The position numbers were made by a program, and so were the translations under genes. The notes under the pieces were generated by a model. The model was not told the DNA's origin and did no database searches. It was given only the letters and a program-made list of their open reading frames with translations. From NCBI RefSeq assembly GCF_026107455.2, contig NZ_JAPCHY010000010.1, forward strand, positions 124,001-188,000: 64,000 bases of DNA. The letters are read 5' to 3'. This stretch comes from Xanthomonas chitinilytica. GTDB lineage: Bacteria; Pseudomonadota; Gammaproteobacteria; Xanthomonadales; Xanthomonadaceae. This document shows, one piece after another, positions 52,146 through 63,352 of this stretch; the first letter of the stretch is position 1, and every line of letters begins with the position of its first letter.

Positions 52146-53642
52146 ATGAACCGTTTCATGGCGTTCCTGCTCGCCTTCGTTGCGGCCGCACCGCTGCCGG
52201 TGTCCGCCGCATCCCATCCGGACTTCGATCCGCTGGCCGGCTTCGTCCAGCGGACGAAGACGATCACCGGGCATCCTTCCGGCACCGCGATAGCCGTGGT
52301 CAAGGATGGCAGGATCGTCTATGAGGGCTATTTCGGGTATTCGGACATCGCTGCGCGCACGCCGGTCACCGGCGAGACCGCGTTCTACATCGCTTCGGCC
52401 ACGAAACCCTTCTTCGCATTGAACGTGCTGATGAAGGAGGAAGCCGGGCAACTGGATACGCGCACGACGTTGCGGCAGATGTTTCCCGGAACCGGTTTCG
52501 CCGGCATCGAGGCGGAGTCCGTGACGCTGCGGGATCTGCTCGTCCATTCCTCCGGAGTGGACAACCCGTCCCTGGTCTGGGCAACGGCGTTCAGCGGGGT
52601 GCACGATGCACGCTCGCGCCTGGCGTTGGTCGCCGCGTCCCATCCCGATGCCGAGGCCGCGCGGGGCACGTTCAAGTACACCAACGTCGGCTACAACATC
52701 GCCAGCATCTGGCTGGACCGGCAGCTGGCGATGCCATGGCAGCAGCAGCTGGACAACGCGATCTTCCAACCGCTGGGCATGCGACGGACCAGCGCCCGTG
52801 TCAGCGAGGCGGAAGCGGCCGGGTGGCCGCTGGCCAAGCCCTATTCGTTCGTGAGCGAGCAGCCCCGCCAGCCGCTGTACCTCGCCAAGTCGGACGACAC
52901 CATGCATGCGGCCGGTGGCCTGCTCTCCACGGCGCCGGACCTGGCCAGGTTCCTGACGGCACAGCTTCGGACGGGCGAAGGGCTGGCAATTCCGGAGACG
53001 GCGATCGAACGCTCCCACGAGCCGCAGGCCGCGCTGGCGGCGCGGTACCTGGACTTCCCGCGTACCGGCTATGCCTGGGGCTGGTACACGGGCGAGTACA
53101 AGGGCAGGACGCTGCTGCACCATTTCGGCGGCTTTTCCGGCTTCCACGCGCACCTCTCGTTCATGCCGGAAGAGGGCATCGCGCTGGTGGTCCTCAACAA
53201 CGAGGATTTCCTGGGCGCGCAACTCACCAGCCTGATCGCCGATTACGTCTACGGCGTTCTGCTCGAGCAGCCCGGCATCGAATCGACGGTGTCGCGCCGG
53301 TTCGACGAACTGCAGGCGAAAGCCGGCCAGGCGCGCCAGGCGGCGACCCGGCAGAGGCAGGCGATCCGGGCGCGTGCCTGGAACCTGTCGCGGCCGCGCG
53401 CGGACTATGCCGGCCGCTACTCGAACGCTCTCCTCGGGGACCTGACGGTCGAGTCGAACGACGGCCAGGAGATGACCATCCGCTGGGGGCGGCTGGCGGC
53501 AGTGGCCAGCGGCGACGAGCGGCGGGACCACGTCCGGGTCGAGTTCTCGCCCAGTTCGGGGCAGCTCCTCGCTTTCGCGATGGAGGACGCCGGTGTCGAA
53601 GCCGTGGTTTTCGAGCAGATGGTGTTCAGGAAGATCCGGTAG
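52146..53642 (+). CDS. Serine hydrolase of beta-lactamase/class C fold
   Basis: A 498-aa exported protein: signal peptide MNRFMAFLLAFVAAAPLPVS ending near AASHP. The active-site motifs are S84-A-T-K87 (ASATKPFF), Y178-T-N180 (KYTNVGYN) and the third-motif region HHFGGFSGFH. A C-terminal ~100-aa domain (DYAGRYSNALLGDLTVES) resembles the DUF3471-type lipocalin-like domain attached to many such enzymes. Likely an esterase or D-peptidase acting on an unknown substrate; beta-lactam hydrolysis is not implied. Start supported by GAGGAAATCGG. Confidence 0.85.
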   Translation: MNRFMAFLLAFVAAAPLPVSAASHPDFDPLAGFVQRTKTITGHPSGTAIAVVKDGRIVYEGYFGYSDIAARTPVTGETAFYIASATKPFFALNVLMKEEAGQLDTRTTLRQMFPGTGFAGIEAESVTLRDLLVHSSGVDNPSLVWATAFSGVHDARSRLALVAASHPDAEAARGTFKYTNVGYNIASIWLDRQLAMPWQQQLDNAIFQPLGMRRTSARVSEAEAAGWPLAKPYSFVSEQPRQPLYLAKSDDTMHAAGGLLSTAPDLARFLTAQLRTGEGLAIPETAIERSHEPQAALAARYLDFPRTGYAWGWYTGEYKGRTLLHHFGGFSGFHAHLSFMPEEGIALVVLNNEDFLGAQLTSLIADYVYGVLLEQPGIESTVSRRFDELQAKAGQARQAATRQRQAIRARAWNLSRPRADYAGRYSNALLGDLTVESNDGQEMTIRWGRLAAVASGDERRDHVRVEFSPSSGQLLAFAMEDAGVEAVVFEQMVFRKIR

Positions 53643-53711
53643 ACCCGTTCGGCGGAGCCGGATCGTTACCCGCGGCACGGCCCGGTTCCGGAACCGGTCC
53701 CCGGAAACAGG

Positions 53712-53737
53712 AAGGCCCCGGACATCGCCGGGGCCTT
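53712..53737. terminator. Bidirectional terminator hairpin
   Basis: A perfect 10-bp stem, AAGGCCCCGG and CCGGGGCCTT, with a 6-nt loop, between the convergent serine hydrolase (+) and TonB-like gene (-). Confidence 0.65.
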
Positions 53738-53760
53738 CGGGTCCTGCTTCCCGCGACGGC

Positions 53761-54786
53761 TCAGCCGCCCGGCGCGAACGCCAGGGTGCGGCGGGTGGTC
53801 ACCGGCGCGCTGACCGGCTCGAACTTCCAGCGCTTGACCGCGGCCAGCGCTTCGCGGTCGAACACCCGCGCCGGGTTGGCGCGCAGCACGCGGGCGTTGG
53901 TCACCGAGCCGTCGGTGCCGACGGTGATCTCGACCAGCACTTCGCCCGAGGTGCCCGAGCGCAGCGCCTCGGCCGGATAACGCGGGGCCGGGGTGCTGAC
54001 CGCGCGCAGGGTCGGCGCGGCGGCCGTGGCCTGGCGCGCGGCCGCCTGCTGGGCGGCCTGCTGCTGCGCGCGCTGTTCGGCTTCGCGCCGGGCCGCGGCC
54101 TGGCGTTCGGCTTCCTGGCGCTCGCTCTCCTGGCGGGCGGCTTCCTGCTGCGCGGCGATCTGCTGCGCGGCCTGGCGTTCGGCTTCCTGCTGCTGTGCCA
54201 GGCGCTGCTGTTCGGCCAGCTGCTTGACGCGGTTCTCGGCTTCGCGCTTGACCCGGTCGGTCTCTTCCTGGGTGCGCCGGACCGCGGTCTGCATGCCAGC
54301 GGTGATGCCCTGCTTCAGCCGCGGCAGCGCCGGGGCGGTTTCGTCCACCTTCTCGATCAGCGCTACCAGCCGCTGGGCTTCGGTGAAGTCTTCGCGGGCC
54401 AGGCCCTGTTCGGCGGCGATCAGGGTGTACGGCAGCAGGTCGGTCAGCGCGCTCTTCACCGAGGCGTCGTCCGGCAGCTTGTCGCGCAGGGCCAGGTAGT
54501 ACTCGATCGCGTTGTCGCCCGCCGGGGCGTACATGCGGTTGTCGCGCAGGGCCGCGGTGGCCGAGTCGCGCAACTGGTCGGTGCCCATCGACTGCACCTT
54601 GGCCGATACCGCCGGTTCCACCGGCTCGGCTGCAGGTGCCGGTGCCTCGGTCGCCGGCGCGTCGGCCGACGGAGCGGCGGGCGCGGCGGCCGGTGCCGGT
54701 TCTTCCTTCGAGCAGGCCGCCAGCATCGCCAGCAGCAGTACCGGCGCGAGCAGGCGCGCCTTTCCGTTATTCGTGTTATGCGACAT
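53761..54786 (-). CDS. Lipoprotein with TonB C-terminal domain
   Basis: A 341-aa protein. A lipoprotein signal (LLAPVLLLAMLAAC, Cys25) is followed by a Pro/Ala-rich linker (~30-60), a helical region (~65-170), and a Gln/Ala/Arg/Glu-rich coiled coil (~180-250). A TonB C-terminal domain ends it: PRYPAEALRSGTSGEVLVEI, then VLRANPARVFDREALAAVKR and WKFEP. TonB transduces proton-motive energy to outer-membrane receptors through an inner-membrane helix bound by ExbB. A lipidated version has no such helix, so it may be a structural or regulatory TonB-like protein. RBS AAGGGGGAG upstream. Confidence 0.8.
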   Translation of the reverse strand: MSHNTNNGKARLLAPVLLLAMLAACSKEEPAPAAAPAAPSADAPATEAPAPAAEPVEPAVSAKVQSMGTDQLRDSATAALRDNRMYAPAGDNAIEYYLALRDKLPDDASVKSALTDLLPYTLIAAEQGLAREDFTEAQRLVALIEKVDETAPALPRLKQGITAGMQTAVRRTQEETDRVKREAENRVKQLAEQQRLAQQQEAERQAAQQIAAQQEAARQESERQEAERQAAARREAEQRAQQQAAQQAAARQATAAAPTLRAVSTPAPRYPAEALRSGTSGEVLVEITVGTDGSVTNARVLRANPARVFDREALAAVKRWKFEPVSAPVTTRRTLAFAPGG

Positions 54787-54970
54787 CAAACTCCCCCTTG
54801 AACCCGATGGTACTTGTGAACCCGTGCGGTCAGGCCGGTTTTCCCGCGACGTTTCCCGACATCGCGGAACCTGAGGCAAGGCGGCAATCTAGCATTGCCG
54901 CCCCGGCGCGCACGAGGCGGCGGTGGCATTCGCCCGGAATGGTGATGAATATCACGTTTCGGGGTGGCCG

Positions 54971-55576
54971 TCAGTGCGACTCGCCCTTGTGCGGGCCGTT
55001 GGACATCAGCTTGTCGGTCCAGGCGATGCCGATGGCCGAGAGGATGAACACCACGTGGATGATGGTCTGCCACAGCACACCGTCGGTGGTCAGCGCGGTG
55101 CAGCGGGCCTCGCCCACGTTCAGCGCGGCGGTGGCGACCAGCTCCGGCGGGCAGAACGGCAGCCCGTTCAGGGTGCCGGCGGCGATGAAAGTCTTGAGCA
55201 GGTGGATCGAGGAGATGCCGATGATCGCCATCGCCAGCTTCACCTTCAGCACCGAGGCGTTGACATGGCTCAGCCATTCCGGCTGGTCCGGGTGGCCCTC
55301 CAGGCGCAGGCGCGAGACGAAGGTCTCGTAGCCGCCGACGATCACCATCACCAGCAGGTTGGAGATCATCACCACGTCGATCAGGCCCAGCACGATCAGC
55401 ATGATCTGCTGCTCGCCCAGGCTGGGGGCCTCGTGGATCAGGTGCCACAGTTCCTTGCCGAACAGGAACACGTAGACGCACTGGGCCACGATCAGGCCCA
55501 GGTACAACGGCAGCTGCAGCCAGCGCGAAGCGAAGATCAGGGTGGACAGCGGGGAAAGCGGCCGGGGCTGGGACAT
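54971..55576 (-). CDS. UPF0114 (YqhA-like) membrane protein
   Basis: A 201-aa protein with four membrane helices ([75 protein letters not shown]). The conserved charged loop [20 protein letters not shown] is typical of the UPF0114/YqhA group, whose function is unknown. Slightly longer than E. coli YqhA. Divergent from the glutathione transferase. Confidence 0.8.
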   Translation of the reverse strand: MSQPRPLSPLSTLIFASRWLQLPLYLGLIVAQCVYVFLFGKELWHLIHEAPSLGEQQIMLIVLGLIDVVMISNLLVMVIVGGYETFVSRLRLEGHPDQPEWLSHVNASVLKVKLAMAIIGISSIHLLKTFIAAGTLNGLPFCPPELVATAALNVGEARCTALTTDGVLWQTIIHVVFILSAIGIAWTDKLMSNGPHKGESH

Positions 55577-55684
55577 GCGGAATGCTGCGTTGCAAGGGAG
55601 GCGCAGGTTACCGGGCCGCCTTGACCCTGCCAAGCGCGCCCGCTCGCTACACTCGCTTCTTCCCCCGGACCCGGATGCCCACCC

Positions 55685-56374
55685 ATGATCGACCTGTACT
55701 ACTGGCCCACCCCCAACGGCCACAAGATCACCCTGTTCCTCGAGGAAGCCGGCCTGCCCTATACCGTCAAGCCGGTGAACATCGGCAAGGGCGACCAGTT
55801 CCAGCCGGACTTCCTGGCGATCTCGCCGAACAACAAGATGCCGGCCATCGTCGACCAGGCGCCGGCCGATGGCGGGGCACCGATCCCGGTGTTCGAATCC
55901 GGCGCCATCCTGGTGTACCTGGCCAACAAGACCGGGCGCTTCTTCGGCGCCGACGTGCGCCAGAAGGTGCAGGTGAACCAGTGGCTGATGTGGCAGATGG
56001 CCGGGCTGGGGCCGATGAGCGGGCAGATGGGGCACTTCAACGTCTACGCGCCCGAGCGCATCCCCTACGCCATCGAGCGCTACGACAGCGAGGTGCGGCG
56101 GCTGCACCGGGTGATGGACAAGCGCCTGGCAGGGTCCGAGTACCTGGGCGGCGACGAGTACAGCATCGCCGACATGGCCAGCTACCCGTGGATCGGCGCC
56201 TACGACAAGCTGCCGGCCGATTTCGACGCCTTCCCGCACCTGCACCGCTGGCACCAGGCCATCGCCGCGCGCCCGGCCACCCAGCGCGCCTATGCGCTGG
56301 GCAAGCAGGTCAATCCCGACGCCGGCAAGCCGCTCAGCGACGAGGAACGCAAGCACCTGTTCGGGCAGCGGTGA
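55685..56374 (+). CDS. Glutathione S-transferase, YfcG/YghU-like (Nu class)
   Basis: A 229-aa cytosolic GST: thioredoxin-fold N-terminal domain (~1-85: [40 protein letters not shown]), then an all-helical C-terminal domain ([35 protein letters not shown]). The TPNG stretch takes the place of the catalytic Ser/Tyr region and is typical of bacterial Nu-class enzymes with disulfide reductase activity. Confidence 0.88.
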   Translation: MIDLYYWPTPNGHKITLFLEEAGLPYTVKPVNIGKGDQFQPDFLAISPNNKMPAIVDQAPADGGAPIPVFESGAILVYLANKTGRFFGADVRQKVQVNQWLMWQMAGLGPMSGQMGHFNVYAPERIPYAIERYDSEVRRLHRVMDKRLAGSEYLGGDEYSIADMASYPWIGAYDKLPADFDAFPHLHRWHQAIAARPATQRAYALGKQVNPDAGKPLSDEERKHLFGQR

Positions 56375-56420
56375 ACCTGGTCGCGCGATGGCCGCGACGG
56401 GCGGGGCGGCGGCTTGGGTT

Positions 56421-57266
56421 CTACGACGCCATGGCGGATGTGCCGCGCACGAATGCCGCCGCCAGCCGTATCGCGTCCTGGCCATCGCGGTCGCCGCGCA
56501 GGGCGCGTACGAGCCTTGCGGGGGTAGTGCCGGTCCAGCGTGCCAGATCATGGGTGGCGTGCGCCTGATCGCTGTAGCCGTGGCGCGCTGCGGCGGCGGC
56601 GATGCCGGCGTCTTCCGCGTCCAGCGCGTGCAGCAGCGCCTGCAGGCGGCGCACGCGGGCGTATTCCTTCGGCGTCATGCCCACGGCGTCGAGGAAACGC
56701 GCCTGCAAGGTGCGCAGGCTGACGCCGAGTCGCGAGGCCAGTTCGGCGATGCGCAGGTCGCCGAACTGCGCATCCAGCAGCTCGACGGCGCGTTCCGCCA
56801 GCGGATCGGGCGCGAAACCTGCGCAGTGGGCGCGCAGTAGCCGCCACAGCGGTTCCGGCGATGCGGCGCGCGCGCTGTCTTGCGCGGCGCGGCGAAAGTC
56901 CGCGGCGAAGGCGGCGTCCAATGTGCACAGGTCGGGTGCGTGGTCGCGCAGACCGGGCAGGCGTGCGCCGGCGATCAACGCGCTGCAGGCCGGTGCCAGG
57001 CGCAGGCCGATGCAATGCACGACCCCCGCGGCCTGCAGGCGGATCGGGCCTCGCTGTTGCGCGGCGAAGCACAATGGCTGGTCGGCGCGGATGCCGCCGT
57101 CGACGCCGTGGAAGCGCAGCGGCACCCCCAATTCGGCCAGCAGTTCGCAGCGGCCGTCCGGATAGATGGTCTGTATGGCATCGCCCGGCGCATCGTCGCG
57201 CAGGATCCACAGGCATTGCGCATATCGGCGCAGGTCGTCCGGGGCTGGGCATTCGGCATAGTCCAT
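56421..57266 (-). CDS. AraC-family transcriptional regulator
   Basis: A 281-aa regulator with an N-terminal beta-rich sensing domain (~1-160, [20 protein letters not shown]) and a C-terminal double HTH (~180-270: [20 protein letters not shown], then [16 protein letters not shown] and [20 protein letters not shown]). It is divergent from the DUF6265-like gene by 90 nt, a likely target. The effector is unknown. Confidence 0.85.
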   Translation of the reverse strand: MDYAECPAPDDLRRYAQCLWILRDDAPGDAIQTIYPDGRCELLAELGVPLRFHGVDGGIRADQPLCFAAQQRGPIRLQAAGVVHCIGLRLAPACSALIAGARLPGLRDHAPDLCTLDAAFAADFRRAAQDSARAASPEPLWRLLRAHCAGFAPDPLAERAVELLDAQFGDLRIAELASRLGVSLRTLQARFLDAVGMTPKEYARVRRLQALLHALDAEDAGIAAAAARHGYSDQAHATHDLARWTGTTPARLVRALRGDRDGQDAIRLAAAFVRGTSAMAS

Positions 57267-57356
57267 GCCGGCATCGAATCGTGCGCTGCGCTTTTTTACA
57301 AGAGAGGCCGCCGGCCCCGGCTTAACCTGCCCGCTCGCCAACACGGAGATGCGGGA

Positions 57357-57812
57357 ATGCGACATCTGAGGACATTGCTGGTTGCCGGATTGGGAGTGTG
57401 CGCGGGGGAGGCGGTGGGCAGCGAGGGCGGTTTCGATTGGCTGGTGGGCCATTGGTGCCTCAGCGAAGGCGGGCGCCAGGTGGAGGAGGTCTGGTTGCCG
57501 CAGGCCGGTGGCGCGCTGCTGGGCATGTCGCGCACCGTGCGCAATGGTGCGATGGAGTCGTTCGAATTCATGCGGCTGGTGCCTGAGGGCAAGGACAAGG
57601 GCTTCCATGTCCAGCCGAATGGCGCGTCCCCTACGCTGTTCGCGATCGCCGGGCACGGGAAACAGCAGGTGCGATTGACCAATGCCGCGCATGATTTTCC
57701 GAACCGGATCGAGTATCGCCGCCACGGCGATGCGCTGCATGCATGGATCGCCGGGCCGGGCCGCGATGGCAAGGAGCTGAGGATTTCCTTCGACTACCGC
57801 CGTTGCGAATGA
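57357..57812 (+). CDS. DUF6265-like exported protein
   Basis: A 151-aa protein with a signal peptide (MRHLRTLLVAGLGVCAGEAV). The mature domain has the DUF6265 pattern FDWLVGHWCLSEGG, EEVWLPQAGGALLGMSRTV, FEFMRLVPEGKD and NAAHDFPNRIEYRRHGD. This is a lipocalin-like fold, probably binding a small ligand in the periplasm; function unknown. Start supported by GGAG 8 nt upstream. A terminator follows directly. Confidence 0.82.
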   Translation: MRHLRTLLVAGLGVCAGEAVGSEGGFDWLVGHWCLSEGGRQVEEVWLPQAGGALLGMSRTVRNGAMESFEFMRLVPEGKDKGFHVQPNGASPTLFAIAGHGKQQVRLTNAAHDFPNRIEYRRHGDALHAWIAGPGRDGKELRISFDYRRCE

Positions 57813-57843
57813 CCGCTCCCGGCTCTTGCGGGGAGCGGGTTTT
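57813..57843 (+). terminator. Rho-independent terminator after DUF6265-like gene
   Basis: Stem CCGCTCCC/GGGAGCGG with a 10-nt loop and GTTTT, starting at the base after the stop codon. Confidence 0.8.
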
Positions 57844-57909
57844 ACCAGCGTCCCGGCCGAGGCGGCGCAAGGATGGGGGGCCTGCGGCGATGCCGCTGCC
57901 CTGCCAGGG

Positions 57910-57948
57910 CGAGGGAGGAATCCGGCGCAAGGGCGGATTCCTCCCTCG
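57910..57948. terminator. 15-bp perfect hairpin upstream of dipeptidyl peptidase gene
   Basis: Arms CGAGGGAGGAATCCG and CGGATTCCTCCCTCG, 9-nt loop, no U-tract. It lies 117 nt before the DPP IV start and after the previous terminator, so it may be a leader structure of the peptidase gene, not a terminator. Confidence 0.5.
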
Positions 57949-58028
57949 GCGAACGCGTCGATGCCCGTGGCGTGTCCGGGCAGTTCGTCGCCGTGCGATA
58001 TCTGTCGCGTACGGCCCATGGCCGCTAG

Positions 58029-60290
<2,262 letters not shown>

Positions 60291-60295
60291 GCACG

Positions 60296-60335
60296 CCCGC
60301 CGCGCGCTGGCGTGGCCACGGCAGCGCGCGGCGGG
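60296..60335 (+). terminator. GC-rich terminator hairpin after DPP IV
   Basis: A 14-bp perfect stem, CCCGCCGCGCGCTG and CAGCGCGCGGCGGG, with a 12-nt loop, 5 nt after the stop codon, followed only by GGCTTCCGCTT. Probably a terminator despite the lack of a U-run. Confidence 0.65.
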
Positions 60336-60486
60336 GGCTTCCGCTTCCCATCCCGGAAGCGGAGGCGCGCCTCGGGAGCGACACCATCGCCATGCCCGAC
60401 ATGCGCGCCGGGCATGACCTCCGGCCGGTTGTGGGCCGTGCTGCGACTGCGTAGGGTCACGGCACCACCATCAGGAATCGCGCCCC

Positions 60487-62286
60487 ATGAAACCCCTCGT
60501 TCTTGCCGCCGCGCTGGTCCTTGCGCTGCCGTTGCCGTCGATCGCCCTTGCCGCGCCCGCGACCGGTGCCCAGGCGACTCCCGCCGCGCCGGCATGGGTG
60601 GCGCGCAGCAACGAGCTGGCGCAGATCCTGCTGGAGGCGCAGGCGCCGTTCCGGCCCGAGTACGCCAGCTTCTTCGGCGTGCCCGGCCACGACGACAAGG
60701 TGGTCGACCTGGGCCCGGACCACACCGCGCGCTACCGGGCCGCGATGGCTGCCGCACGCGACCGGCTGCAGGAACAGCTTGGCGTCGAACGCGTGCCGGA
60801 GATCCGCCAGGATCTGGAGATCATGATCGCCACCGCCACGCGCAACATCGAAGGCAGCGAGCTCAACGAAAAGCACCTGATGCCGTGGCTCGACGTGCCG
60901 CAGGCGGTGTTCGGCGGGCTCAATGGCCTGCTCTCCGAGCAGGTGGCGCCCGAGCGCCGCGCCAAGGCGCTGGATCGCCTGAACGCCTACATCGGCCGGG
61001 CGCCGGGCACGCAGCCGCTGGCCACGCTGGCGCGCCAGCGCTACGAGGAAAAGAGCGGCACCCCGGGACTGCTGCAACCCACGAAGATCGAGGTCGAGCA
61101 GGCGCTGGCCAACGTCGATACCTACATCGCCGGCATCGGCAAGCTGTTCGCCGCATACAAGATCGAAGGTGCCGATGCCGCGCTGGCCGAGCTGTCCACG
61201 CAGATGAAGGACTACATCGCCTGGACCCGGAAGGACGTGTTGCCGCAGGCGCGCAGCGACACCCGCCTGCCGGGCGAGCTGTACGCCTTCCAGCTCAAGC
61301 AGGTGGGCGTGGACATCGACCCGGCGCTGCTGATGCAGCGTGCGCAGCTGGAATACATGGAAACCCGCGCGATGATGCGCCAGCTGGCGCCGCTGGTGGT
61401 GCAGGCCAAGGGCCTGGAGGTGGCCGACCCCAGCGACCACGCCGCGGTGATCCGCGCGCTGAAGCAGGACAAGATCGGCAACGAGCAGCTCGAACCGCAC
61501 TACCGCGGCGTGATCGATGCGATCGACCCGATCATCCGCCGGCAGGGCATCGTCGACGTGCCGCAGCGCCCGCTGCAGATGCGCCTGGGCAGCGAGGCCG
61601 AAAGCGCCGCCTCGCCGGCACCGCATTACCTGCCGCCGCCGCTGGTGGGCAACACCGGCCAGCAGGGCACCTTCGTGCTGCCGCTGGGCAACCCGGCCTC
61701 CGGCGAAAAGGCGCAGTACGACGACTTCAACTTCGGCTCGGCGGCGTGGACGCTGAGCGCGCATGAGGGCCGGCCGGGCCACGACCTGCAGTTCGCGGCG
61801 ATGGTCGAGCGCGGCATCTCGCTCGCGCGCACGCTGTTCGCGTTCAACTCGGTCAATGTCGAAGGCTGGGCGTTGTACGCCGAGGCGGAGATGGTGCCGT
61901 TCGAGCCGCTGGACGGGCAGATGATCGCGCTGCAGTTCCGCCTGCTGCGTGCAGCCCGCGCCATGCTCGACCCGATGCTCAACCTGGGCCTGACCGACCG
62001 CGAGCAGGCGCGCCGCGTGCTGGTGGAGGGAGTGGGCCTGTCCGAGGCCATGGCCACGCAGGAACTGGACCGCTACACGGTGCGCGCGCCCGGCCAGGCC
62101 TGCAGCTACTTCTACGGCTACACCCGGATCATGGAGCTGCGCATGCGCACCGAGCTGGCGCTGGGCGACAGGTTCGACCGGCTGGCATTCAACAACTTCC
62201 TGCTCGACCAGGGCCTGCTGCCGCCGGACCAGCTGGCGCGCGCGGTGGAAGAGGTGTTCGTACCGGCGCAGCGCAGCCGCCGCTGA
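60487..62286 (+). CDS. DUF885 family metallopeptidase-like protein
   Basis: A 599-aa exported protein: signal peptide (MKPLVLAAALVLALPLPSIA, cleavage near ALAAP). A helical domain bears the zinc motif H426-E427-GRPG-H432 and downstream Glu459 in EGWALYAE, the HExxxGH...E signature of DUF885, plus YFYGYTRIMELR near the end. DUF885 enzymes are predicted zinc carboxypeptidase-like. It follows DPP IV by 196 nt and a terminator, so separately transcribed but consistent with extracytoplasmic peptide breakdown. Confidence 0.85.
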   Translation: MKPLVLAAALVLALPLPSIALAAPATGAQATPAAPAWVARSNELAQILLEAQAPFRPEYASFFGVPGHDDKVVDLGPDHTARYRAAMAAARDRLQEQLGVERVPEIRQDLEIMIATATRNIEGSELNEKHLMPWLDVPQAVFGGLNGLLSEQVAPERRAKALDRLNAYIGRAPGTQPLATLARQRYEEKSGTPGLLQPTKIEVEQALANVDTYIAGIGKLFAAYKIEGADAALAELSTQMKDYIAWTRKDVLPQARSDTRLPGELYAFQLKQVGVDIDPALLMQRAQLEYMETRAMMRQLAPLVVQAKGLEVADPSDHAAVIRALKQDKIGNEQLEPHYRGVIDAIDPIIRRQGIVDVPQRPLQMRLGSEAESAASPAPHYLPPPLVGNTGQQGTFVLPLGNPASGEKAQYDDFNFGSAAWTLSAHEGRPGHDLQFAAMVERGISLARTLFAFNSVNVEGWALYAEAEMVPFEPLDGQMIALQFRLLRAARAMLDPMLNLGLTDREQARRVLVEGVGLSEAMATQELDRYTVRAPGQACSYFYGYTRIMELRMRTELALGDRFDRLAFNNFLLDQGLLPPDQLARAVEEVFVPAQRSRR

Positions 62287-62297
62287 GTTCGGGAAGA

Positions 62298-62326
62298 CGA
62301 AAAGGGCGCCGATGGCGCCCTTTTCG
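62298..62326. terminator. Bidirectional rho-independent terminator
   Basis: Stem CGAAAAGGGCGCC/GGCGCCCTTTTCG with a 3-nt loop, A-run on one side and T-run on the other, between the convergent DUF885 gene and the lipoprotein gene. Works for both strands. Confidence 0.88.
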
Positions 62327-62338
62327 AGGGTGGCGGGT

Positions 62339-62812
62339 CTACTCGGCCGGTTCCGGTTCCGGTTCCGGTTCCGGTTCCGGTTCCGGCACCGTCGCGGCGC
62401 CCGGCGGCACCCAGATGGCGATGCCGGCGGCGCGCTTCTGCGTGGTCGGGATGCCGATGCCCACGCCGCCGCCGCTGTGGCGGCCGTAGCTGCCGGCGCC
62501 GACCGACATGCCCACCGGCGAGCCGCTGGAGCCCACGCCCATGATCACCACGCCATTGGCGCCGAGCGCGGCCGCCTCGCGCTTGAGCCGGGTGACGGCG
62601 GCGTCGGTCTGGCCCTGGGTGCCGAAACCGACCGCGCTGGAGGATTCGAGCTGGGCGATCTCCGTCGAACCGGCCGGCGGCGTGGCGTACACCTGTACCT
62701 GCGCCGGGTCGATCGGCGCGCGCGCCTGGCCCAGCATCACCCGCGACGTGCTGGCGCAGCCACTGGCGACCAGCGCCAGCCCCAATGCAACAACGGCAAC
62801 GCGGAACTTCAT
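62339..62812 (-). CDS. Lipoprotein with Pro-Glu repeat tail
   Basis: A 157-aa lipoprotein (LGLALVASGC, Cys19). The mature domain (ARAPIDPAQVQVYATPPAG; TRLKREAAALGANGVVIMGV) has the pattern of small stress-type lipoproteins seen in many Proteobacteria. A Gly/Ser-rich loop follows, and the tail is (PE)n, encoded by a GGTTCC hexanucleotide repeat. Function unknown. Confidence 0.75.
   Translation of the reverse strand: MKFRVAVVALGLALVASGCASTSRVMLGQARAPIDPAQVQVYATPPAGSTEIAQLESSSAVGFGTQGQTDAAVTRLKREAAALGANGVVIMGVGSSGSPVGMSVGAGSYGRHSGGGVGIGIPTTQKRAAGIAIWVPPGAATVPEPEPEPEPEPEPAE
62347..62386. repeat. GGTTCC hexanucleotide tandem repeat
   Basis: Six perfect GGTTCC units (62349-62384) with partial flanking units, coding the PEPEPEPEPEPE tail of the lipoprotein, just before its stop. 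Gain or loss of units stays in frame. Confidence 0.92.
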
Positions 62813-62989
62813 GGCGACACCCCCGGATACGGACGAAAGCGGATCATCGGTGGCGGCCGCTGAATCGGCCGCGAACCCGATGCTGGCTGCATGGTACCGC
62901 CACCGCGTGAGGGCGCCGCCACGGCCGGGCTTGCGCCGCGCCGCGCGCACGCTATGGTGCGCTCTGGACTGTGATGCAGGGAGCGGACC

Positions 62990-63238
62990 GTGGGACTGAT
63001 CAGCCTGTTGTGGGGAATCGTGGCGCTGCTGTGGATGGTGCTGGCCTTCATTCCGCTGCTGGGGTGGGGCAACTGGTTCCTGATCCCGTTCGCCGCCATC
63101 GGCGCGCTCATCGCCGCCGTCGGCATCCTGTTCACGCACGTGCAGAAACGCGGCCGCGCCAAGGCCGGCCTGCTGCTCAACGGCATCGTGATCGTGGTCG
63201 GGGTGATCCGCCTGAGCCTGGGCGGCGGCGTCTTCTGA
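62990..63238 (+). CDS. Small membrane protein (GTG start)
   Basis: An 82-aa protein with three hydrophobic segments: SLLWGIVALLWMVLAFIPLL, WFLIPFAAIGALIAAVGILF and LLNGIVIVVGVIRLSLGG, with a basic loop THVQKRGRAKA between the last two. GTG start at 62990 is supported by CAGGGAGCGGACC. Possibly a small inner-membrane protein of the DUF-type found in Xanthomonadaceae; no family assigned. Confidence 0.72.
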   Translation: MGLISLLWGIVALLWMVLAFIPLLGWGNWFLIPFAAIGALIAAVGILFTHVQKRGRAKAGLLLNGIVIVVGVIRLSLGGGVF

Positions 63239-63352
63239 ATCGCCGGAGGCCGGCTGCGGTAGTGGGGCCGGACAGGGGAGCGGGCGTAGAATAGGCGTGG
63301 CCGGGATGCGTCCCGGCCCGAACGGCCCGTTCCCGGGGCTTGCGATTCCGAG

